Assembly: GCA_019236735.1 (NCBI GenBank)
Contig: JAFAIM010000052.1
Coordinates: 1 to 64,000, forward strand
Source: Burkholderiaceae bacterium
GTDB taxonomy: Bacteria > Pseudomonadota > Gammaproteobacteria > Burkholderiales > Burkholderiaceae_F
Length of the DNA: 64,000 nt
Direction of reading: 5' to 3'
Below the pieces are notes generated by a model that was given only the letters and a program-made list of their open reading frames with translations, ran no database searches and had not been told where the DNA came from. The position numbers and the translations under genes were made by a program. Every line of letters starts with the position of its first letter. Position 1 is the stretch's first letter. This document shows positions 40,448 through 49,991 of this stretch, piece by piece.

Positions 40448-40629
40448 TGTCCTGAGTCGGAGGTTCGTCGAACAATGCCTGCGGGATCGGAGCTGGTGCC
40501 AAGAATGTCGAGATCGGCGTCGGGCGCGAAGCCGCGCGGAGCCGGGTTCGGGACCCGGCGAGCACGGCGACAAGGCCCGACGTCGATTCTCGACATTCTT
40601 GTGCGACGAACTTCCGACTCAGGACACTA
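40445..40629. mobile_element. MITE-like palindromic element with TA target duplication
   Basis: A 181-base element (40447-40627) flanked by TA on both sides. The outer 26 bases of each end including the TA (40445-40470 and 40604-40629) are inverted repeats with one mismatch, beginning TAGTGTCCTGAGTCGGA. The repeat resumes inside: AAGAATGTCGAGA at 40501-40513 pairs with TCTCGACATTCTT near 40588-40600, and GGCGTCGGGC with GCCCGACGTC near 40575, with about 27 extra bases in the left arm. No transposase frame exists. The TA duplication and size fit a non-autonomous derivative of an IS630/Tc1-like element, which is inference. It separates ndk from rlmN. Confidence 0.8.
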
Positions 40630-40646
40630 AGCGCGCGGCGCACATC

Positions 40647-41780
40647 ATGAGCGTGAGCGCGGTGAACCTGCTCGACCTGGATGGCGCGGCGCTCGAGGAG
40701 CTGGTTGCCTCCCTCGGTGAGCGGCCATTCCGCGCGCGCCAGCTCAAGCGCTGGATACACCGGCACGGTGCGGCGGACTTCGATTCGATGACCGATCTGG
40801 CCCGGTCGCTGCGCGAAAAGTTGCGCGGCCGCGCGGTGATCGCAGCGCCGGCGATCCTCTCAGACTCGGTCGCAGCCGATTCGACCCGCAAGTGGCTGCT
40901 TTCCGTCGGCGAGCGCGACGCCATCGAGACGGTTTACATACCGGAGCCCGACCGGGCAACGCTGTGTGTTTCGACGCAAGCCGGTTGCGCGGTCAACTGC
41001 GTGTTCTGTTCCACCGGCAAGCAAGGTTTCAGCCGCAATCTGACCACCGGCGAAATCATCGGCCAACTGTGGCTGGCCGAGCACGGACTACGGGCCGACG
41101 CCTTTCGCAACGCTGGGCAGGCCGATCGAATCATCAGCAATGTTGTCTTGATGGGGATGGGCGAGCCCCTGCAAAACTACGATGCGGTGCTGCCCGCGCT
41201 TCGGTTGATGCTCGACGACGACGCCTATGGTCTGTCGCGACGCAGAGTCACCGTTTCCACCGCCGGAATGGTGCCGCAGATCGACCGCCTCGCGCACGAC
41301 TGCCCGGTCGCGCTGGCCGTGTCGCTTCACGCCCCGGATGACGCGCTGCGCGACGAGCTGGTGCCCTTGAATCGGAAGTATCCTTTGCAGGTGTTGATGG
41401 CTGCGTGCCGCCGCTATTTGCGCAGCGCGCCGCGCGATTTCATCACCTTCGAATACGTGATGCTCGACGGCGTCAACGACAGCGACCGGCAGGCCCGCGT
41501 GCTGGTCGAGTTGGTCGCAGACCTGCCGTGCAAGTTCAACCTGATCCCATTTAACCCATTTCCGGGCGCTACGGTGCGGCGATCGGCGCCCGAGCGGATC
41601 CGCGAGTTCGCGGCACGACTGCAGGCGGCCGGGATCGTGACGACGACGCGCCGCACGCGAGGCGATCAAATCGATGCGGCGTGCGGACAGCTCGCCGGCG
41701 CGGTTGACGATCGCACCAACGTCGCTGCGCGCGCAGGCCATGGAGCTCGCGTGGTCCCCGTGCGGACGTGGACGGAATGA
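40647..41780 (+). CDS. rlmN: Dual-specificity RNA methyltransferase RlmN
   Basis: Radical-SAM enzyme that methylates A2503 of 23S rRNA and A37 of some tRNAs. It has 377 residues from the ATG at 40647 ([11 protein letters not shown]). The cluster motif C-x3-C-x2-C is [36 protein letters not shown] and [15 protein letters not shown] are family signatures, and the second catalytic cysteine is in [16 protein letters not shown]. The start lies 17 bases after the inserted element; before the insertion it would have stood 16 bases after the ndk stop. pilW overlaps its stop (ATGA). Confidence 0.95.
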   Translation: MSVSAVNLLDLDGAALEELVASLGERPFRARQLKRWIHRHGAADFDSMTDLARSLREKLRGRAVIAAPAILSDSVAADSTRKWLLSVGERDAIETVYIPEPDRATLCVSTQAGCAVNCVFCSTGKQGFSRNLTTGEIIGQLWLAEHGLRADAFRNAGQADRIISNVVLMGMGEPLQNYDAVLPALRLMLDDDAYGLSRRRVTVSTAGMVPQIDRLAHDCPVALAVSLHAPDDALRDELVPLNRKYPLQVLMAACRRYLRSAPRDFITFEYVMLDGVNDSDRQARVLVELVADLPCKFNLIPFNPFPGATVRRSAPERIREFAARLQAAGIVTTTRRTRGDQIDAACGQLAGAVDDRTNVAARAGHGARVVPVRTWTE

Positions 41781-42613
41781 AGGCATTCGGGCTGTTGCCC
41801 GCCGGGCGTGCGGTTGCAGCTCTCATATCGGTTGCGTTCGCCGTTGCTATTGCAACCACGCTGGGCGGCTGCAAGACAACGACCACCGTCGTCGAGAAGT
41901 CGGACTCGGGACCGGTGACCGGCGCCAAAGCAGAAGCCGATCCACACCGCCGCGCGCTCGTGCGCCTTCAGCTGGCGGCGGGCTACTACCAGCAGGGACA
42001 GCTCGAGGTGGCGATCAAGGAAGCCACGGATGCTACCCAACTGAATCCGGATCTTGGGGGCGCGTACAGCCTGCTCGGATTGATCTACATGGATCTGCAG
42101 CAGAACAGCGAGGCCGAAGACAATTTCAAGCACGCGCTGCAGCTCGGTCCGAACGATCCCGAGTCGAACAATAATTTTGGCTGGTTCCTGTGCCGAACGC
42201 ACCGCGAGCGCGAGTCTCTCGTCTATTTCGACCGGGCCGCGAGCAACCGGCTGTACAGCACGCCGGCGATGGCCCTTGAAAACGCAGGAATCTGTTTGCG
42301 GCAGATCGCCGATGACCAGCGCGCCGAGGAGTACCTGAAAAAAGCGCTGGAAGCCGATGCGACGAGCCCGGTGGCGAAATTCCAGCTCGCCAAGCTGTAC
42401 CTGGATACACACCGTTCGGATCGCGCCCAGTTCTATTACGACCTGCTGGTGAAGACCGCCGAGCCGAACGCCCAGACGTTATGGCTGGGCACCAAGATTG
42501 CGCACGCGCGTGCCGATTCGAAGACCGAGCATCGTTTGAGCGAAGAGCTCCGAAGCCGCTTTCCCACCGCACCTGAGACCGCGCTGCTGAACCGGGAGGC
42601 GTTTCATGAGTGA
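41777..42613 (+). CDS. pilW: Type IV pilus biogenesis/stability lipoprotein PilW (PilF)
   Basis: Lipoprotein pilotin that assembles the PilQ secretin in the outer membrane. It has 278 residues. The signal peptide ends in lipobox LGGC ([13 protein letters not shown]). The mature protein is a TPR superhelix with repeats such as [38 protein letters not shown] and [17 protein letters not shown]. The ATG overlaps the rlmN stop and the frame overlaps rodZ by 8 bases. The order rlmN-pilW-rodZ-ispG-hisS is widely conserved. Its presence implies type IV pili elsewhere in the genome. Confidence 0.93.
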   Translation: MKAFGLLPAGRAVAALISVAFAVAIATTLGGCKTTTTVVEKSDSGPVTGAKAEADPHRRALVRLQLAAGYYQQGQLEVAIKEATDATQLNPDLGGAYSLLGLIYMDLQQNSEAEDNFKHALQLGPNDPESNNNFGWFLCRTHRERESLVYFDRAASNRLYSTPAMALENAGICLRQIADDQRAEEYLKKALEADATSPVAKFQLAKLYLDTHRSDRAQFYYDLLVKTAEPNAQTLWLGTKIAHARADSKTEHRLSEELRSRFPTAPETALLNREAFHE

Positions 42614-43736
42614 GGAGCTCGTGGCGCAGGTGCCGCCCACTCAGGGCGACCCGCAGGCCGACCAACCGTCGGCCACGAGCGCAGCCGCAGGCCTAGCCGA
42701 GCAAAGCGGGTTTGGGCCGGTGCTTGCGCAGGCGCGCGCTCGTGCCGGCCTGAGTGTCGAGCAGGCGGCGGCGCGGATTCGCCTGAGCTCGAAGCAATTG
42801 CAGGCGATCGAGAACGAGAATCTGCAGGCGCTCCCGGCTCCTGCGTACGTGAACGGCTTCGTGCGCAACTATGCGCGCGAGCTCGGGGTCGATGCGACTC
42901 CACTCATCGAGGATTTGAACGCCAAGCTCAAGCTCAGAGGCCTGGCGATACAGGAACCGGACCTCGGATTGGGCGGCCCCATCAGTGGGCCTTTCCTCGA
43001 CGATCGTGGTTGGCGCTATCTCGTGGTGGCGGTGATCGTGATCGGTCTGCTTTCCTCCTTGGCGGTCGGTGCTTGGAGGATCGCGCACACCCGGCGCGCT
43101 GAGCTCGAAACGCCGCCGGCTACGCCGAGAGTGACTTCGGCGACGAACCCCGAACCGGCTGCGACTGCTGCGCCGGCGGCACGCGCCGCTGCGAAAGAGG
43201 CGTCTGCACCAAATGGTGCTACCGGGACGGCGCAACCGAGCGGCGCCCCAGCATCAACGCGGGGCGGAGATTCTGCGCCGCAGAGCGCCGCCACGATCGC
43301 GGTGGCAACGCCGGCAGGTTCCAGCGGCAAGCCTGAGGTGTCTGCCCCGACGGCGGCGACAACCGAATCTGCTCCGGCGGCGGAGAACGAGGCAAAAGCT
43401 GCGACTTCGCAAAGCTCTGGCCTGCCGGTGGTCGCGCTGCCCGGAGGCAGCGGGCGCGGCAATGGCCTGTTGCTGCGCTTTACTCAGCGCTCGTGGGTAC
43501 AAGTCAGCCGCCCGGACGGGCGAGTCCTGCTTTCGCACATGGGCGAGCCAGGCAGCCTCGAAATGGTGAACGCGGTGGCCCCTCTGGTGTTGATCGTCGG
43601 CCGGGTCGATGCTGTCTCAGTGGAATACCGCGGCCAAGCAGTGGACCTGAAGCCGTATGCCAATTCCGCAAGCGGCGTGGCGAAAGTGCTGTTGGCCGAT
43701 GCCGCAGTTGCCAATGGAGGGCAGAGCGACCGATGA
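42606..43736 (+). CDS. rodZ: RodZ-like helix-turn-helix membrane protein
   Basis: Links MreB filaments to the inner membrane in rod-shape maintenance. It has 376 residues. A Cro/C1-type HTH domain spans about 38-100 ([20 protein letters not shown] then [14 protein letters not shown]). One transmembrane helix is at about 137-156. A long Ala/Pro/Ser/Thr periplasmic linker follows, and a C-terminal beta domain of DUF4115 type ([21 protein letters not shown]) closes the protein. It overlaps pilW at its start and ispG at its end (ATGA). Confidence 0.9.
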   Translation: MSEELVAQVPPTQGDPQADQPSATSAAAGLAEQSGFGPVLAQARARAGLSVEQAAARIRLSSKQLQAIENENLQALPAPAYVNGFVRNYARELGVDATPLIEDLNAKLKLRGLAIQEPDLGLGGPISGPFLDDRGWRYLVVAVIVIGLLSSLAVGAWRIAHTRRAELETPPATPRVTSATNPEPAATAAPAARAAAKEASAPNGATGTAQPSGAPASTRGGDSAPQSAATIAVATPAGSSGKPEVSAPTAATTESAPAAENEAKAATSQSSGLPVVALPGGSGRGNGLLLRFTQRSWVQVSRPDGRVLLSHMGEPGSLEMVNAVAPLVLIVGRVDAVSVEYRGQAVDLKPYANSASGVAKVLLADAAVANGGQSDR

Positions 43737-45019
43737 ATGCGCCCGAGAAGTCCCCAGTGAATGCAGCGCAAGCCGCGTCCCCCGCTCCGCGGCGTCGGTC
43801 GCGCCAAGTCGAGTTGCGCTGGGGCTCGCATACGGTCCGCTTTGGCGCAGATGCACCGGTGATGGTGCAGGCGATGACGAATACCGACACGGCCGATCCG
43901 GTGGCGACGGCGATACAAGTGCGCGAGCTCGCCAATGCCGGGTCGGAGGCGGTCCGGATCACGGTGAACTCGCCGGAAGCAGCCCGCGAGGTCGCGTACC
44001 TGCGCGACTTGCTCGACAAGGGCGGGCTTTCGGTGCCGCTGATCGGTGACTTCCACTTTAACGGCCACAAGCTGCTGACCCAATTTCCCGATTGCGCGCA
44101 GGCGCTGTCGAAGTACCGCATCAATCCGGGCAACGTCGGGCGGGGCGCTCGCGGCGACGACAATTTCGCGCAGATGATCGAGGTCGCGTGCCGCTATGAG
44201 CGGCCCGTGCGGATTGGCGTGAACTGGGGCAGCCTCGACCAGGAGTTGCTCGCCCGCTTAATGGACGACAACGGCAAGCTCGCCCAGCCGCTGGACGCCT
44301 CGGCGGTGCTGCGCGAGGCGCTGGTGCGTTCGGCACTCGACAGTGCGCGCCGCGCGGAGGAGCTGGGCCTTCCGGGCGACCGAATCTGCCTTTCGGCGAA
44401 GGTGAGTGCGGTGCAGGAGCTGATCGCGGTGTACCGCGAGCTGGCCGGGCGCTGCGACTATCCGCTGCACTTGGGGCTGACCGAAGCGGGAATGGGAACG
44501 AAGGCCATTGTGGCGTCAACCGCGGCGCTCGCGGTGCTGCTGCAGGAAGGCATTGGCGACACGATCCGGGTGTCGCTCACTCCCGAACCAGGTGGCGCGC
44601 GAACGCGCGAGGTCCAGGTTGCGCAGGAGATCCTGCAATCGCTCGGGTTGCGCGCGTTCGTGCCGATGGTAACGGCGTGTCCGGGTTGCGGACGCACCAC
44701 GAGCACGGTGTTCCAACACCTGGCTTCACGCGTGCAGGCGCATCTGCGCGAGCGGATGCCGGAATGGAAGAGTCGCTACCCCGGTGTCGAGAACCTGACC
44801 GTCGCCGTGATGGGCTGCGTGGTCAATGGCCCCGGTGAGAGTCGCCATGCCGACATTGGCATCAGTCTGCCGGGTACGGGCGAGCAACCGGTTGCTCCGG
44901 TATTCATCGATGGCGAACGGCGAGTCACGCTCAAGGGCGAGCGAATCAGCGAGGAATTCGAAGCGATCGTCGAAGACTACGTTCAACGACGCTTTGGGCA
45001 CACGGCGCGCGTGGATTGA
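43733..45019 (+). CDS. ispG: 4-hydroxy-3-methylbut-2-en-1-yl diphosphate synthase IspG
   Basis: Penultimate enzyme of the MEP isoprenoid pathway, a [4Fe-4S] reductase. It has 428 residues. A TIM barrel begins after a short Ala/Pro-rich N-terminus at [24 protein letters not shown] lies in the middle. The cluster ligands are in [10 protein letters not shown] and [16 protein letters not shown], with the third cysteine in the latter. The ATG overlaps the rodZ stop. Electrons come from flavodoxin or ferredoxin. hisS follows after 4 bases. Confidence 0.96.
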   Translation: MNAPEKSPVNAAQAASPAPRRRSRQVELRWGSHTVRFGADAPVMVQAMTNTDTADPVATAIQVRELANAGSEAVRITVNSPEAAREVAYLRDLLDKGGLSVPLIGDFHFNGHKLLTQFPDCAQALSKYRINPGNVGRGARGDDNFAQMIEVACRYERPVRIGVNWGSLDQELLARLMDDNGKLAQPLDASAVLREALVRSALDSARRAEELGLPGDRICLSAKVSAVQELIAVYRELAGRCDYPLHLGLTEAGMGTKAIVASTAALAVLLQEGIGDTIRVSLTPEPGGARTREVQVAQEILQSLGLRAFVPMVTACPGCGRTTSTVFQHLASRVQAHLRERMPEWKSRYPGVENLTVAVMGCVVNGPGESRHADIGISLPGTGEQPVAPVFIDGERRVTLKGERISEEFEAIVEDYVQRRFGHTARVD

Positions 45020-45023
45020 AGCA

Positions 45024-46331
45024 GTGAGCTCCAAGATCGCCGCAGTGCGCGGCATGAATGACCTGCTGCCCGCGCAGGCGCAGGTGTGGGAGACGTTCGA
45101 GGCCTGCGCGGTGCGCGTGCTGCGGGGCTATGGGTACGTGCAGATCCGCACACCCATTTTGGAACCGACTGCGCTGTTTCGCCGTGGGCTCGGCGAGGTG
45201 ACCGACATCGTCGAGAGGGAGATGTACAGCTTTGTCGACTCCCTGAACGGCGAGGCACTGACGCTGCGACCGGAAAACACCGCCGGCGTCGTGCGAGCCG
45301 TGATCGAGCACAGCCTCTTGTACGACGGGCCTTGCCGCCTCTGGTACATGGGCCCGATGTTCCGGCACGAACGGCCGCAGCGCGGCCGCTATCGCCAGTT
45401 CTACCAACTCGGCGCCGAGGCGTTCGGTTTTCCTGGCCCGGACGTGGAGTGCGAGCAGATACTGATGCTCAAGCGCCTGTGGCACGAGCTGGGCCTTCCA
45501 GCGGTCCGCCTCGAGCTGAACACGCTAGGCCAGCCGCCGGAGCGCGCTCGCCATCGAACCGATCTGATCCGTTACCTGGAAGGGCACCACGACCAGCTGG
45601 ACGAAAGCGCGCGACGCCGCGTGCACTCCAATCCGTTGCGGATCCTCGACACGAAGAACCCGTCGATGCAAGAACTCGTCGCAGCGGCGCCGCGTCTGCT
45701 GGACTACCTGGGAGAGGCGTCGCTCGCGCATTTCGAAGATTTGCAGCAGCTGTTGCGCTCGGCCGGGGTCGACTTTCGTGTCAACCCCCGTCTGGTGCGC
45801 GGCCTGGACTATTACAACCTGACGGTCTTCGAGTGGGTGACGGACCGCCTCGGCGCCCAGGGCACGATCTGCGGCGGCGGCCGCTACGACGGCCTGGTCG
45901 AGCTTCTTGGCGGCAAGCCGGCCCCGGCGTGCGGCTTCTCGATCGGCATCGACCGCGTGATCGAGCTGATGCGCGACAATGCGAGCGGCGCGTCGGACCC
46001 GCTGTGCCAGGTGTACGTGCTGCACCAGGGTGCCGGCACCTACGAGATCGCGTTACAAGCAGCAGAACGCCTGCGCGACTGTGGATTGCGGGTGATCCTG
46101 CATTGCGGCGAGGGCAGCTTGAAATCGCAGATGAAACGCGCCGACGCGAGCGGGGCGCGGTTCGGGGTGATCGTCGGTGAGCAGGAGGCCGCACAGTCGA
46201 CGGCTGCGATCAAGGATCTGCGATTTACCGGCGCGACCAGCGCGGACGGCGACACAGGCCGCCAGCGTGCCGTGCCGCTGGAGCAACTGGCGCCGACGCT
46301 GGCAAGAGAGTTCGCGCAGCTGGCTGGATAG
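45024..46331 (+). CDS. hisS: Histidyl-tRNA synthetase
   Basis: Charges tRNA-His. It has 435 residues from a GTG at 45024 ([15 protein letters not shown]); an ATG at 45054 is unlikely because it removes the conserved start. Class II motif 2 is in [17 protein letters not shown], the histidine-A motif is LVRGLDYYN, and motif 3 is [15 protein letters not shown]-terminal anticodon-binding domain follows. The second family member, hisZ, lies 7 kb downstream and lacks tRNA charging function. ispG precedes by 4 bases. Confidence 0.96.
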   Translation: MSSKIAAVRGMNDLLPAQAQVWETFEACAVRVLRGYGYVQIRTPILEPTALFRRGLGEVTDIVEREMYSFVDSLNGEALTLRPENTAGVVRAVIEHSLLYDGPCRLWYMGPMFRHERPQRGRYRQFYQLGAEAFGFPGPDVECEQILMLKRLWHELGLPAVRLELNTLGQPPERARHRTDLIRYLEGHHDQLDESARRRVHSNPLRILDTKNPSMQELVAAAPRLLDYLGEASLAHFEDLQQLLRSAGVDFRVNPRLVRGLDYYNLTVFEWVTDRLGAQGTICGGGRYDGLVELLGGKPAPACGFSIGIDRVIELMRDNASGASDPLCQVYVLHQGAGTYEIALQAAERLRDCGLRVILHCGEGSLKSQMKRADASGARFGVIVGEQEAAQSTAAIKDLRFTGATSADGDTGRQRAVPLEQLAPTLAREFAQLAG

Positions 46332-46360
46332 ACTGGGTTGCGGAAACACGGAATCGAACC

Positions 46361-47020
46361 ATGTCATACGACCTTCAGGAACAGGAACAAGTCGAAGCGC
46401 TCAAGACTTGGTGGAAGGCCAACGCCAACTGGGTGACCTGGCTTGCGGCAGCTGTGCTGTTGGGGATCCTTGGATACCAGGGCTGGACCTGGTACGGGAC
46501 GCGGCAGGCGCTTGCAGCCTCGGCGCTGTATGAACAATTCGAGCACGCGGCGGATTCGAAAGACCCGAAGGATGTTGCCAAGGCGCGCGACGTGAGCGGT
46601 ACTCTGATGGAGCGATACGGTTCAACCGTGTATGCCGCGATGGCGGCTCTGCGGCAAGCCAAGTCCAATATCGATGCAAGCGACCCGAAAGCGGCCAAGG
46701 TGCAACTGGCTTGGGCTGCGAATCACGCGTCCGCCCCTGAGCTGGCCATGCTCGCGCGCGCCAGGCTGGCGGGCCTGCTGCTCGACGAGAAGGCGTACGA
46801 CGAGGCGCTGAAGACGCTCGACGTCAGTGTGCCGGACGCGTTTGCCGCCGAATTTGCCAACCGGCGCGGCGACGTATATGCCGCCGAGGGGAAGGTGTCC
46901 GAGGCGCGCGCGGCTTACTCCGAGGCGCTCGCAAAGGCCGGCACGCTGCCGATCCGCTCGCTGATCCAGCTCAAGCTCGACTCGCTGCCGGCAAGCGGTA
47001 CAAGCGGCGGCGGAGCATAG
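46361..47020 (+). CDS. yfgM: YfgM family TPR membrane protein
   Basis: Inner-membrane protein of 219 residues that associates with SecYEG and the periplasmic chaperone network in E. coli. The cytoplasmic start MSYDLQEQEQVEALKTWWKAN is typical. A helix at about 25-42 (VTWLAAAVLLGILGYQGW) anchors it, and the periplasmic part has TPR-like repeats (LAGLLLDEKAYDEALKTL and RGDVYAAEGKVSEARAAY). It lies between hisS and bamB, as in many proteobacteria. bamB starts 4 bases after its stop. Confidence 0.92.
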   Translation: MSYDLQEQEQVEALKTWWKANANWVTWLAAAVLLGILGYQGWTWYGTRQALAASALYEQFEHAADSKDPKDVAKARDVSGTLMERYGSTVYAAMAALRQAKSNIDASDPKAAKVQLAWAANHASAPELAMLARARLAGLLLDEKAYDEALKTLDVSVPDAFAAEFANRRGDVYAAEGKVSEARAAYSEALAKAGTLPIRSLIQLKLDSLPASGTSGGGA

Positions 47021-47024
47021 GAAG

Positions 47025-48203
47025 GTGTCTAGGCAGCAAACGATCGGTTCCGGCGCAGCACCCCCGCCGGAACCTCTGCGCGGGCGGACTGCCGGTCGCG
47101 TTGTGCTCCTGGCTTGCCTGGTGGCCGCTTGCTCGAGCACCAGCAAATCGGAAGAGCCGGCCGCTCTGACCGAAATCAAGTCTCCTTTGTCGATTCACGT
47201 CGCTTGGCGCGTGCACGTCGGCGACGGTCGGCGCATCTTCCTGCAGCCCGCTGTGACGCAGAACGCCGTTTACGCGGCTGCCGCCGATGGCCATCTGTAC
47301 CGCCTGGAACCCGACACCGGCCGCGAGGTGTGGCGTGTGCGCGCGCCGGCATCGCTCGGCGCCGGGGTCGGGTCGGATGGGTTCGTGGTGGCCGTTGCCG
47401 GCCAGCGCGGCGAAGTATTCGGTTACGGGGCCGACGGCAAGCCGCTGTGGCAGAAGCAGGTGCCGAGCGACGTGGTGACGCCTCCGCTGGTCGGACATGG
47501 CCTGGTGATCGTGCGCTCGACCGACCAGGCGATCACGGCGTTCGACGCCGAAACTGGCCAGCAAAAATGGATCTTTCGCCGTGCAACCCCACCGTTGGCG
47601 CTACGTGCCTCGACCGAGATGGTCTTTTCTGGCGACAACGTCATCGCAGGGTTTCCCGGCGGGCATTTGGTCGCCGTCGCGCTGGACAACGGCGCGTCGC
47701 GTTGGGACAGCGCAGTATCCGAGCCAAAAGGCGCAACAGAGGTCGAGCGTTTGGCCGATGTGATCGGATCGATCGGATTGGCGGACAACCAGGTGTGCGC
47801 GGCTTCGTATCAGGGCCGGGTGGCGTGTTTCGACGCCGCTAGCGGCGACCAGCAGTGGGCGCGCGAGATGTCCGCCGAGGCCGGCGTCGCGATCGCCGGC
47901 CCGGAATTGCTCAGCGTCGACGCCGCCTCGACGATACAGGCCTTCTCGCTGGCGGGCGGCGCTCCGCGATGGTCGTGCAAGACGTTGGCGTACCGTGGCT
48001 TGTCCTCACCCGGCGCGGGGGAGCGCTGGGTCGCGGTCGGTGACCGGGAGGGCTATGTCCACTTCGTCGACACAAGCAACGGAAAACTGGTCGGGCGCGT
48101 CAGCCTTGATGGACAGATCGTGGCAGCGCCGCAGCAGAGCGGTGGCGGGCTTCTGGTTCAGACGCAGAGCGGTGAGGTCGCGCTGCTGATGCCGAAGGGC
48201 TGA
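47025..48203 (+). CDS. bamB: Outer membrane assembly lipoprotein BamB
   Basis: Lipoprotein of the BAM complex that assists insertion of beta-barrel proteins. It has 392 residues. The signal peptide ends in lipobox LVAAC (VVLLACLVAACSS). The mature protein is an eight-bladed beta-propeller with PQQ-like repeats: LYRLEPDTGREVWR, ITAFDAETGQQKW, VACFDAASGDQQW. The GTG at 47025 follows AGGA with very short spacing. It follows yfgM closely, and der begins 36 bases after the stop. Confidence 0.93.
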   Translation: MSRQQTIGSGAAPPPEPLRGRTAGRVVLLACLVAACSSTSKSEEPAALTEIKSPLSIHVAWRVHVGDGRRIFLQPAVTQNAVYAAAADGHLYRLEPDTGREVWRVRAPASLGAGVGSDGFVVAVAGQRGEVFGYGADGKPLWQKQVPSDVVTPPLVGHGLVIVRSTDQAITAFDAETGQQKWIFRRATPPLALRASTEMVFSGDNVIAGFPGGHLVAVALDNGASRWDSAVSEPKGATEVERLADVIGSIGLADNQVCAASYQGRVACFDAASGDQQWAREMSAEAGVAIAGPELLSVDAASTIQAFSLAGGAPRWSCKTLAYRGLSSPGAGERWVAVGDREGYVHFVDTSNGKLVGRVSLDGQIVAAPQQSGGGLLVQTQSGEVALLMPKG

Positions 48204-48239
48204 CGCTGGCGTCCGTACCAGTGCCGCCCGGGTGAGGCC

Positions 48240-49637
48240 ATGAAACCGGTTGTCGCGCTGATCGGGCGCACCAACGTTGGCAAGTCCACCTTGTTCAACA
48301 GGCTTACCGGCTCGCGTGCCGCGCTGGTGGCTGATTTTCCGGGTCTGACCCGCGACCGCCAGTACGGCGACGGCGACGTCGGTTCCGTCCCGTTTCTGGC
48401 AATCGACACCGGTGGCTTCGATCCGGATGCCAGCGATGCCTTGCAACGGGCGGTCAACGAGCAGACCGAGACGGCGATCGCCGAGAGTGACGTGTTGTTG
48501 TTTGTCGTGGACGTGCGAGCGGGCCTGACGGCCCAGGATGCGCGCATCGCGCAACGCCTGCGCACCAGCGGGCGGCCGATCGTCGTCGCAGCCAACAAGG
48601 CCGAAGGTCTTGGTGCGCATGCCGGCGACGAATTCCATGAGGTCGGCCTGGGAGCGCCGTGCCTGATTTCGGCTGCGCATCGGCAAGGGCTGGTCGAGTT
48701 GATGGAAACGGCGCTCGCTGGCTTCTCCGAGAAGGCGGGCCTGCCGTCCGACTTGCCCGCCGTAGCGCGCAGCGCGAAGGCCGGAGCGCTGTCAGGCGCT
48801 TCGGTGCGGACGCGCGTGGCGATCGCCGGCCGTCCCAACGTCGGCAAGTCGACGCTGATCAACACGCTGATCGGCGAGCAGCGACTGGTGGCCTCCGAAC
48901 AGCCGGGAACAACCCGTGATGCGATCGAGGTCGAATTCGAATTCGGCGGCGGCCCGTTCGTGCTGATTGATACGGCGGGCCTTCGGCGCAAGGGGCGCGT
49001 GTTTGAAACCGTGGAGAAGTTCTCCGTGGTCAAGACACTGCAGGCGATTGATCAGTGCAACGTCGTCGTATTGCTGTTGGACGCTTCGGGCGGGATCGCC
49101 GAACAGGACGCGCACATCGCCGGCTACGTGCTCGAGCGCGGGCGGGCGCTCGTGATCGGTGTCAACAAGTGGGATGCGGTCGGCGCGGACGAGCGCGAGC
49201 GGGTAAAACGGGAGATGCGCCGCAAGCTGCATTTCCTCGACTGGGCCAGCCTTCACTTCATCTCCGGCTTGCGCGGCACGGGGCTAAAGAGCCTGATGCG
49301 GTCGGTGGCGGCGGCGGAGCAGGCCGCCTTTCGGCGGCTACCGACACCGCGCCTGACACGTGCTTTGATTGCTGCGGTTCAGCGGCAGGAGCCACCACGA
49401 GCAGGAAACTGGCGCCCCAAACTGCGTTATGCGCACCAAGGAGGCACCAATCCACCGGTGATCGTGATCCACGGCAGTTCGCTCAATCGGGTGCCGGACA
49501 GCTATCGTCGCTATCTGGAAGGGTGGTTTCGCGATACCTTCGAACTGCGCGGGACCCCGCTGCGGATCGAGTTCCGCAATGCGGCCAATCCGTATGCGCC
49601 GCGCGCTGGCAAACGGGCGGCTTTTCCAGTAGATTGA
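48240..49637 (+). CDS. der: Ribosome-associated GTPase Der (EngA)
   Basis: Essential GTPase for 50S subunit assembly with two tandem G domains. It has 465 residues. G1 of the first domain is GRTNVGKST near residue 10. G1 of the second is GRPNVGKSTLIN near 201, followed by EQPGTTRDAIE and DTAGLRRKG. NKWD supplies the guanine-specificity motif of the second domain; the first has NKAE. A C-terminal KH-like domain completes the protein. Its stop overlaps the possible hfq promoter. Confidence 0.96.
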   Translation: MKPVVALIGRTNVGKSTLFNRLTGSRAALVADFPGLTRDRQYGDGDVGSVPFLAIDTGGFDPDASDALQRAVNEQTETAIAESDVLLFVVDVRAGLTAQDARIAQRLRTSGRPIVVAANKAEGLGAHAGDEFHEVGLGAPCLISAAHRQGLVELMETALAGFSEKAGLPSDLPAVARSAKAGALSGASVRTRVAIAGRPNVGKSTLINTLIGEQRLVASEQPGTTRDAIEVEFEFGGGPFVLIDTAGLRRKGRVFETVEKFSVVKTLQAIDQCNVVVLLLDASGGIAEQDAHIAGYVLERGRALVIGVNKWDAVGADERERVKREMRRKLHFLDWASLHFISGLRGTGLKSLMRSVAAAEQAAFRRLPTPRLTRALIAAVQRQEPPRAGNWRPKLRYAHQGGTNPPVIVIHGSSLNRVPDSYRRYLEGWFRDTFELRGTPLRIEFRNAANPYAPRAGKRAAFPVD

Positions 49638-49661
49638 ATTTTGTGGCACCGCACATATCTA
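49634..49661 (+). promoter_or_regulatory. Possible hfq promoter
   Basis: TTGAAT at 49634-49639 and TATCTA at 49656-49661 are separated by 16 bases, a weak sigma-70 pair overlapping the der stop codon and 47 bases before the hfq ATG. It is the best AT-rich stretch in this part of the window. Function is inferred from position and motif only. Confidence 0.35.
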
Positions 49662-49707
49662 AGAGTTTGCGTCCCTTGCGGTGGCATGGCGCTAGCCAGG
49701 AGAAAAC

Positions 49708-49941
49708 ATGAGCAATAAGGGCCAACTCCTACAAGACCCGTTCCTGAATGCGTTGCGCAAGGAACACGTGCCGGTGTCCATTTACCTGGTCAACGGAATC
49801 AAACTTCAGGGGCAGATCGAGTCGTTCGACCAGTACGTGGTCCTGCTGCGCAACACGGTGACACAGATGGTCTACAAGCACGCCATCTCGACTGTCGTTC
49901 CCGCGCGCCCGGTCAACCTGAGCACGGAGCCCGAGTCCTGA
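49708..49941 (+). CDS. hfq: RNA chaperone Hfq
   Basis: Sm-like hexameric protein that pairs small RNAs with messages. It has 77 residues. Family motifs are [22 protein letters not shown], here residues 3-24, the [17 protein letters not shown] equivalent at 25-41, and the Sm2 motif VYKHAIST with the proximal-face KH. It has the short C-terminus usual in betaproteobacteria. AGGAG lies seven bases before the ATG. It precedes hflX, as in E. coli. Confidence 0.97.
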   Translation: MSNKGQLLQDPFLNALRKEHVPVSIYLVNGIKLQGQIESFDQYVVLLRNTVTQMVYKHAISTVVPARPVNLSTEPES

Positions 49942-49991
49942 GCGGATTCCAGATCGAAGCTTCGCGCGCCGCACCTACTTCGGCGCTCGTC

